From Pseudoalteromonas umbrosa (GTDB lineage: Bacteria > Pseudomonadota > Gammaproteobacteria > Enterobacterales > Alteromonadaceae): 64,000 nucleotides of DNA. The position numbers and the translations under genes were made by a program. Location of the stretch: assembly GCF_030125375.1 (NCBI RefSeq), contig NZ_JASJUU010000001.1, forward strand, positions 1,285,354-1,349,353. The letters are read 5' to 3'. Of the stretch, positions 59,242 to 64,000 are shown piece by piece; the stretch's first letter is position 1, and each line of letters starts with the position of its first letter. The notes beneath the pieces were generated by a model, which was not told the DNA's origin, ran no database searches, and saw only the letters and a program-made list of their open reading frames with translations.

Positions 59242-61095
59242 TTATTCATCGATACCAAAGGCGCTAGCACCCATATCCGCACTACTCACCATATTTCTAA
59301 ACCCGGTAAATAGCTCTCGGCCTGTACCAAATGTCAGCTCTGGTTGAGTGAGTTCTAATTCGCGATCTGCAAGTTCTTCATCTGAAACATGTAAAATTAA
59401 ATCACCATTTGGCGCATCTAACGTGATCATGTCGCCTTCGCGGATCTTCGCGATAATACCGCCTTCGACGGCTTCTGGCGCTAGATGAATAGCCGCAGGT
59501 ACTTTACCTGACGCACCTGACATACGACCGTCTGTGACAATCGCAACTTTATAACCTTGGTCTTGCAAGGTTGCCATTACTGGCGTCAATTTATGTAGTT
59601 CAGGCATGCCTTTGGCTTTAGGACCTTGCTCTTTAATCACAGCAATAAAGTCTTGATTTAGTTCGCCATTGGCAAACGCATCTTGAAGAGATGCCTGTGA
59701 ACTAAATACTTTTGCAGGTGCAGAAACAAACTGGTGTTTCTCGGCAACGGCTGACACTTTAATGACCGCTTTACCCAAATTACCTGTTAATAGCTGCAAG
59801 CCACCTTGCTTGTTAAATGGATTCGATACGGGTCTAAGCACATCTTCATCTAAAGAGTTTTCAGGACATGGTACCCACTTAACCTTGCTTGGGCCTTCAC
59901 TGTTGGTCATGATCACATTGGTATCAACATCTAAAACTGGCTCTTTGGTGTAATCGTCTAGGCCTTCACCAACAATGGTCTTAACATCATTATGCAAATA
60001 ACCCGCATCGCGCAGTTCACGCATTAAGAAACCCATACCACCAGCTGCTTGGAAGTGGTTTACATCCGCTGAACCATTTGGATAAATTCGAGTTAAAAGA
60101 GGCACCACTTCTGACAGCTCTGCCATGTCTTTCCATGTGATCTGTACGCCAGCAGCTTTCGCCATTGCAACTAGGTGTATTGCGTGGTTGGTAGAACCAC
60201 CTGTCGCGAGTAAACCAACTAGCCCATTGATAACGGTCTTTTCATCAACAATCTCACCAATTGGGTTGGCCGATTTAGTTTCAATTAGTTGTTCAAGCAT
60301 CATTTTCACAGCACTGGCTGTTAGCCCATCTCGTAACTCAGTGTACGGATTAATGAATGAACTTCCTGGCAAATGAAGACCCATGATCTCCATCAGCATC
60401 TGATTTGAATTTGCAGTGCCATAGAAAGTACAAGTGCCCGCACTATGGTATGAAGCACTTTCCGCTTCTAATAGCTCTTCACGACTAACTAGGCCTTGTG
60501 CAAAGCTTTGACGGACTCGCGCTTTTTCTTTATTTGGAATACCAGACTCCATTGGGCCGGCTGGTAAAAAGAAAATTGGTAAGTGACCAAAAGAAAGTGA
60601 ACCTATTAAAAGTCCAGGTACAATCTTGTCGCACACACCTAAACAAAACACACCGTCAAACACATCGTGTGACAACGCAACTGCGGTAGACATCGCGATA
60701 ACGTCACGTGAAAATAAAGACAGCTCCATACCATCACGACCTTGCGTGACACCGTCACACATCGCAGGTACACCGCCAGCAACCTGTGCTGTCGCATCAT
60801 ACTTTGTCGCTATCTTTTTAATTAAGTCTGGGTATTCGATATAAGGAACATGTGCAGAAAGCATGTCATTGTAAGAGTTGATAATCGCTAGGTTTGGCTG
60901 ATCGTCAGCTTTTAGTCTTGCCTTATCACTGCTTGAGCAAGCAGCCATTACGTGTGCTAAGTTACCACACCCAAGTCCAGCTCTTACGCGTGTTTGTTTT
61001 TTTGCTTCTTGTATACGCTTAAGGTAGGCACTACGAGTTGTCTGGCTGCGTTTAACGACTCTTTCAGTAACTTCTTGAATTCGAGGATGCAACAT
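59242..61095 (-). CDS. edd: 6-phosphogluconate dehydratase
   Basis: The 617-residue Fe-S dehydratase of the IlvD/Edd family makes KDPG from 6-phosphogluconate. It follows E. coli Edd throughout: [16 protein letters not shown] (about 40-55), [13 protein letters not shown] (about 75-87), [13 protein letters not shown] (about 106-118), [15 protein letters not shown] (about 150-164), [19 protein letters not shown] (about 289-307) and [17 protein letters not shown] (about 503-519). The cluster cysteines lie in the GCGN, MCDG and GVCDK segments. The ATG at 61095 has AGGCGG 4 bases upstream. The frame opens further to 61143 without support. It heads the operon behind a promoter with two operator copies. 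Confidence 0.97.
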   Translation of the reverse strand: MLHPRIQEVTERVVKRSQTTRSAYLKRIQEAKKQTRVRAGLGCGNLAHVMAACSSSDKARLKADDQPNLAIINSYNDMLSAHVPYIEYPDLIKKIATKYDATAQVAGGVPAMCDGVTQGRDGMELSLFSRDVIAMSTAVALSHDVFDGVFCLGVCDKIVPGLLIGSLSFGHLPIFFLPAGPMESGIPNKEKARVRQSFAQGLVSREELLEAESASYHSAGTCTFYGTANSNQMLMEIMGLHLPGSSFINPYTELRDGLTASAVKMMLEQLIETKSANPIGEIVDEKTVINGLVGLLATGGSTNHAIHLVAMAKAAGVQITWKDMAELSEVVPLLTRIYPNGSADVNHFQAAGGMGFLMRELRDAGYLHNDVKTIVGEGLDDYTKEPVLDVDTNVIMTNSEGPSKVKWVPCPENSLDEDVLRPVSNPFNKQGGLQLLTGNLGKAVIKVSAVAEKHQFVSAPAKVFSSQASLQDAFANGELNQDFIAVIKEQGPKAKGMPELHKLTPVMATLQDQGYKVAIVTDGRMSGASGKVPAAIHLAPEAVEGGIIAKIREGDMITLDAPNGDLILHVSDEELADRELELTQPELTFGTGRELFTGFRNMVSSADMGASAFGIDE

Positions 61096-61208
61096 AATCC
61101 GCCTCTCTGCATGTTTAGAGGAAAAAGGCTCAGCACATCTCACATGTACTGAGCAGCTTTGATTTACCCGTTCAAAGGTACGCTGACAGGTTGTCTCTCA
61201 CCTCAACC

Positions 61209-61222
61209 TGACACCGGTGTCA
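61209..61222. promoter_or_regulatory. LacI-family operator, edd proximal copy
   Basis: Perfect palindrome TGACACCGGTGTCA with a central CG, matching the general LacI-family form TGNNANCGNTNNCA. It covers the expected transcription start of edd (about 61219). Confidence 0.8.
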
Positions 61223-61226
61223 CTGT

Positions 61227-61256
61227 ATTAACTCACAATCATGACACCGGTGTCAA
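61227..61256 (-). promoter_or_regulatory. Candidate edd-eda-gap promoter
   Basis: On the minus strand the -35 TTGACA (61251-61256) is perfect and overlaps the distal operator. An 18-base spacer leads to GTTAAT (61227-61232), which matches the -10 consensus at four of six positions. The proximal operator follows at the start site. Confidence 0.6.
61242..61255. promoter_or_regulatory. LacI-family operator, edd distal copy
   Basis: Second exact copy of TGACACCGGTGTCA, centre-to-centre 33 bases from the proximal copy (about three helical turns). It overlaps the -35 hexamer of the edd promoter. Confidence 0.8.
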
Positions 61257-61311
61257 CCTATTGAACATTAAATTTAGATTAAATTAGGTTCATATCTAAA
61301 TTATGGACAAA

Positions 61312-61339
61312 AAAAGCCCAATCGCTAGGGATTGGGCTT
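61312..61339 (-). terminator. Terminator of the glk-lacI operon
   Basis: AAGCCCAATC pairs with GATTGGGCTT around a 6-base loop, and a T7 run follows on the minus strand. It lies 28 bases after the LacI stop and separates this operon from edd. Confidence 0.9.
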
Positions 61340-61366
61340 TTGGCAAGTAGATGTAATTAAAACTGG

Positions 61367-62377
61367 TTATTTTTCAGCAGTCGACTCTCTAGTAATGAGC
61401 TTTGCTTCAAGCACTTTTTGATAAACTTCTGTGGAAGGATCAGATATTTGCAAAATCAATTGCTCAACAGCTTGGCGAGTCATCTCCTCTACCGGCTGCG
61501 CAATTGTAGTCAAACCCGGCCAAATATGTCTGGCGATCGGTGCATTATCAAAACCTGCAATGGAAATATCCTCTGGGACTCTTAGCTGCCTTTGCGTTGC
61601 AAGCTTCAACACCGCTGCAGCCATGTAATCGTTAGATGCAAAAACCGCAGTTGGCATTGGCTCCAGATCTAAAATCTGTTTTGCACTATCAGCACCCGAG
61701 TGATAACTAAAGTTACCCTGTGCGACTAAATCTTCGTTAAATTCAATTCCATGGTTAAGTAACGCATTTTGATACCCACTAAAGCGTTTTTCAGTTGCAC
61801 TATGGTCTTGGTGACCCTTAATAAAAGCAATTTCTTTGTGACCAAGTGATATCAGGTGCTCAGTAAGTTCATATGCGCCCTGCTCATCATTACTGCGTAC
61901 AGAAATAGAGGTATCGTCTTCTAAAGCTGATGCAACACGTGCGAACGGGATATTCTGTGTTTTTAAAAAATCTATTAGCTCTTGTGAATCAGAGAATGGC
62001 GGCGTCAATACCAAACCATCTAGCCTCGACGTGGTCAGCAATTGATCAACATTATGAATCAGCTCGTCACCTCTTAGCTCGCATGGGTGAATAAGCAAGT
62101 TATAGTTGAATTTGTGGCATGCTTCTAAAGCCCCGCTTTGCACCCGAGTTATATAACTCTTACTTGGATTGTCATATAAACACCCAATGATAAAGCTTTT
62201 ATTGCGCGCCAGTCCGCGCGCAATGGGGTTTGGCTTATAGTCGAGCTCTTTAAAAACTTTGAGTACCTTTTCACGCGTAGCGGGACTAACATTAGGCTCA
62301 TTATTGAGTACTCTAGAGACCGTTTTCTTCGATACTCCAGCATACTCAGCTACGCTGTTAATGGTTACTTTTTTCAT
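61367..62377 (-). CDS. LacI-family transcriptional regulator, probable local ED-pathway repressor
   Basis: A 336-residue regulator. The N-terminal helix-turn-helix reads TINSVAEYAGVSKKTVSRVL (about 5-24), with the hinge helix YKPNPIARGLA (about 47-57). The periplasmic-binding-like domain (about 62-336) binds a small effector, probably a sugar or a phosphorylated intermediate. Its gene follows glk by 12 bases and lies just downstream of edd-eda-gap. The palindromes on both promoters fit a LacI-type dimer. It is the first candidate to bind them, but the truncated regulator at 63687 is an equal possibility. Confidence 0.93.
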   Translation of the reverse strand: MKKVTINSVAEYAGVSKKTVSRVLNNEPNVSPATREKVLKVFKELDYKPNPIARGLARNKSFIIGCLYDNPSKSYITRVQSGALEACHKFNYNLLIHPCELRGDELIHNVDQLLTTSRLDGLVLTPPFSDSQELIDFLKTQNIPFARVASALEDDTSISVRSNDEQGAYELTEHLISLGHKEIAFIKGHQDHSATEKRFSGYQNALLNHGIEFNEDLVAQGNFSYHSGADSAKQILDLEPMPTAVFASNDYMAAAVLKLATQRQLRVPEDISIAGFDNAPIARHIWPGLTTIAQPVEEMTRQAVEQLILQISDPSTEVYQKVLEAKLITRESTAEK

Positions 62378-62389
62378 ACTTATTCCAAT

Positions 62390-63406
62390 TTATGAAAATT
62401 GGTTACGGCTATGCAGACATGCTGCCGCTCCAATTAGAGGAATATTATCCTGCACAACTAGAGTTACTGGAATTTGCCCAGCGTACTGAGACATTATCCC
62501 TTTTTCTGTAAACCTTTCAACAAACCTGCTTGAGATCAGCCGTTCAGTCATGCGGGGTAAAATCCCACCGCCAATAAACACGCCACCTAACGCCCCGAAA
62601 GTTAACGCAAGATCACCTGCGACACTGCCAATCCAGTCACAAAACTGATTGAGTGTCGCATCACATACTTCACACTCTCCCGCTTTCGCGCTTACCTGTG
62701 CAGCATTTAAATCTTCGGCTTGTACACCTTTGACCTGCGCCATTGCTTTGTAAAGCCTCGCAAGCCCTGGGCCAGAAAACACTGTTTCTACTGAAACATG
62801 CCCAATGCTTTCTTTTAATACTTGTAATAATTGCCTGTCTAATTCCGTTACTGCTGCCAAGCTAATATGCCCAGCTTCGCAACTCAAGACTGAGCTGCTG
62901 TGGATATCGCTAACATGACAAGCTGCACCAAACCCAGTACCAGGTCCCATAACAGCAATGTTTGCACCTTCAGCTGCTTGTCCTGCCTTAATCTGTATAT
63001 TGTCTTCTTTTTTTAGATAAGGCGCTGCATAAGCAAATGCCGCAAAATCGTTAATCACCGCACATTGCTCAAAACCAAATTGTTTCTGAACATCTTGGGT
63101 ATTAAAATTCCACCCCAAATTAGTTAAAAATACTTGATGTCCTTTGATAGGTCCTGCAACGGCAAAGCAAGCTCTAGAAGGTTTTGAAATAGTCAGTGAA
63201 TCGAGGAAAGCTGATAAAGCAGTTTCAAAGGACTGAAACTCTGCACTTGGAAAAGTAAGTTGATGGGCAATTGTAAACTGATTAGAGTCTAAATCGTATC
63301 CTGTCACGACGGCAAATCGAGCATTAGTACCACCAATATCGGCAACGATAATCGGCTCGAACGCACGGTCATGACCATTAAAACTATTAAGTGTTGTCTG
63401 GCTCAT
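62390..63406 (-). CDS. glk: Glucokinase
   Basis: The 338-residue ROK-unrelated bacterial glucokinase (COG0837 type) phosphorylates glucose with ATP. IIVADIGGTNARFAVV (about 18-33) is the phosphate site, CFAVAGPI (about 84-91), NDFAAFAYA (about 120-128, catalytic Asp) and MGPGTGFGAA (about 154-163) follow. IGGGILPRM lies near the end. The ATG at 63406 with GAGA upstream gives the family start. The frame opens to 63460 but the extension is unlikely. It is the first gene of the glk-lacI pair. Confidence 0.95.
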   Translation of the reverse strand: MSQTTLNSFNGHDRAFEPIIVADIGGTNARFAVVTGYDLDSNQFTIAHQLTFPSAEFQSFETALSAFLDSLTISKPSRACFAVAGPIKGHQVFLTNLGWNFNTQDVQKQFGFEQCAVINDFAAFAYAAPYLKKEDNIQIKAGQAAEGANIAVMGPGTGFGAACHVSDIHSSSVLSCEAGHISLAAVTELDRQLLQVLKESIGHVSVETVFSGPGLARLYKAMAQVKGVQAEDLNAAQVSAKAGECEVCDATLNQFCDWIGSVAGDLALTFGALGGVFIGGGILPRMTERLISSRFVERFTEKGIMSQYAGQIPVTLVVQDNIPLIGAAACLHSRNQFS

Positions 63407-63571
63407 GCTGTTTTTCTCTGTTGTTGCGGTGTTCCAAACACCTATTGGGGCTAGCCCCACTTGTTATCCCAAATCATAATCAGCCGAAACTTTGCACGCT
63501 GGCTGAAAAAAGAGCTGCCCTTATTCAGGGCAGCCAAATACGTTTTGACAACAAAATGATAAAACACCGAC

Positions 63572-63600
63572 ATTATGACACCGGTGTCAAAGTACATCAA
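63572..63600 (-). promoter_or_regulatory. Candidate glk promoter
   Basis: On the minus strand TTGATG (63595-63600) and CATAAT (63572-63577) are separated by 17 bases. The spacer and the first -10 bases are covered by the operator at 63576-63589. The transcript would start near 63564 with a leader of about 160 bases. Confidence 0.55.
63576..63589. promoter_or_regulatory. LacI-family operator at the glk promoter
   Basis: Third exact copy of TGACACCGGTGTCA, inside the core of the candidate glk promoter and in the divergent region shared with the second LacI gene (start 63687). Confidence 0.8.
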
Positions 63601-63686
63601 TAAAAATTTACACCTTTTATGAAATTGGTTGCAAAAAAAAAATAATCAAAGACAATGTTCAAGACTCAATTAAACTAATTTTGAAC

Positions 63687-64000
63687 ATGAAAACAAAAGG
63701 TAAAGCAACCTCCTTTGACATTGCACATTTTGCAGGCGTTTCTCAATCAACAGTCTCTAGGGCACTTAGAAATAGCCCGCTTGTAAATGAGGAAACGCGA
63801 AAAAAAGTGTGGGAGGTCGCTAAGAAGCTCAATTATAAAGTTGATAAAAATGCCAGTAATTTGCGCACTCAGCAAAGCGCGACCTTGGCTATTTTATTAT
63901 TTGAAGATCCTACCGGTGACGAATCTCAAATAAATCCTTTCTTTTTAAACATGCTCGGTAGTATCACCAGAGCATGTGCAAAAGAAGGATATGACTTATT
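63687..64000 (+). CDS. Second LacI-family transcriptional regulator, N-terminal part (runs off the window)
   Basis: An open frame from the ATG at 63687 to the window end, 104 complete residues. SFDIAHFAGVSQSTVSRALR (about 9-28) is a LacI-type helix-turn-helix, with the hinge KLNYKVDKNASNLRTQ (about 48-63). The effector domain begins with LAILLFEDP. It is divergent from glk, with the operator copy at 63576-63589 between the two, 98 bases before its start. Its effector cannot be seen. Confidence 0.9.
   Translation, partial: MKTKGKATSFDIAHFAGVSQSTVSRALRNSPLVNEETRKKVWEVAKKLNYKVDKNASNLRTQQSATLAILLFEDPTGDESQINPFFLNMLGSITRACAKEGYDL

Noticed and set aside
58636..59313. 225-codon plus-strand open frame across eda
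   Set aside because: It lies antisense to a clearly recognisable aldolase gene, and its composition (Ser/Ala/Thr-rich) is the mirror of that gene.

Overview
The window looks like a chromosomal segment of a marine gammaproteobacterium of the Alteromonadales, most probably Pseudoalteromonas or a close relative. This is inferred from the roughly 40% GC composition, the protein sequences, the sdhCDAB-sucABCD block divergent from gltA, the yfbV/ackA-pta and mrp/metG arrangements known from enteric bacteria, and an Entner-Doudoroff (ED) operon under a LacI-type regulator. There are no rRNA or tRNA genes, insertion sequences, CRISPR arrays or prophages that I can see.

Layout. 1-8145 is the accessory part: an unknown partial gene, a small membrane protein and a NusG/RfaH-like (UpxY-type) antiterminator; an ECF-like sigma factor without a visible anti-sigma; a condensation-domain acyltransferase-like protein; an unrecognised internally duplicated protein; a TPR protein with a degenerate GGDEF domain; and a membrane protein of unknown role. 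8146-19749 is the TCA cycle block: sucD, sucC, sucB, sucA, sdhB, sdhA, sdhD and sdhC on the minus strand, divergent from gltA. 19845-23548 holds acylphosphatase, a TonB-dependent receptor and a small duplicated exported protein. 23787-26061 holds xthA, a CbiM-like membrane protein and rlmA. 26127-30072 is yfbV divergent from ackA-pta. 30189-33238 is a tightly packed plus-strand run: ACT-domain protein, divergent EIIA-Glc-like protein, YffB-type ArsC protein, dapE and an M15 peptidase. 33258-41097 holds alaA, an orphan Hpt protein, a DTW-domain tRNA modification enzyme overlapping a zincin-like gene, a hybrid histidine kinase and a 7TM GGDEF-EAL protein. 41271-44561 is mrp divergent from metG. 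44797-56476 holds an exported unknown, a large propeller histidine kinase, a PhoD-like phosphatase, the tatD-pilZ-holB-tmk run and a second EAL protein. 56664-57308 is adk. 57578-64000 is the ED region: edd-eda-gap, then glk-lacI, then a second, truncated LacI gene divergent from glk.

How the genes work together. Glucokinase, Edd, Eda and GAPDH carry glucose toward pyruvate and triose phosphate. Glucose-6-phosphate dehydrogenase and phosphogluconolactonase must lie elsewhere. Citrate synthase, 2-oxoglutarate dehydrogenase, succinyl-CoA synthetase and succinate dehydrogenase cover half the TCA cycle, and AckA-Pta handles acetate overflow. Three perfect copies of the palindrome TGACACCGGTGTCA, which fits the general LacI-family operator form, sit on the edd promoter (two copies, 33 bp apart) and the glk promoter (one copy). 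This gives a compact local regulon with two candidate LacI-type regulators.

The most interesting points are this operator system, the tandem lipoyl domains of SucB, the EIIA-Glc-like protein that keeps the phosphorylated histidine but has Cys in place of the partner histidine, the zincin resembling phage polyvalent-protein domains fused by overlap to a tRNA-modification gene, the tandem-duplicated unknown protein at 3557-4627, and the fact that all three GGDEF domains in the window are degenerate.
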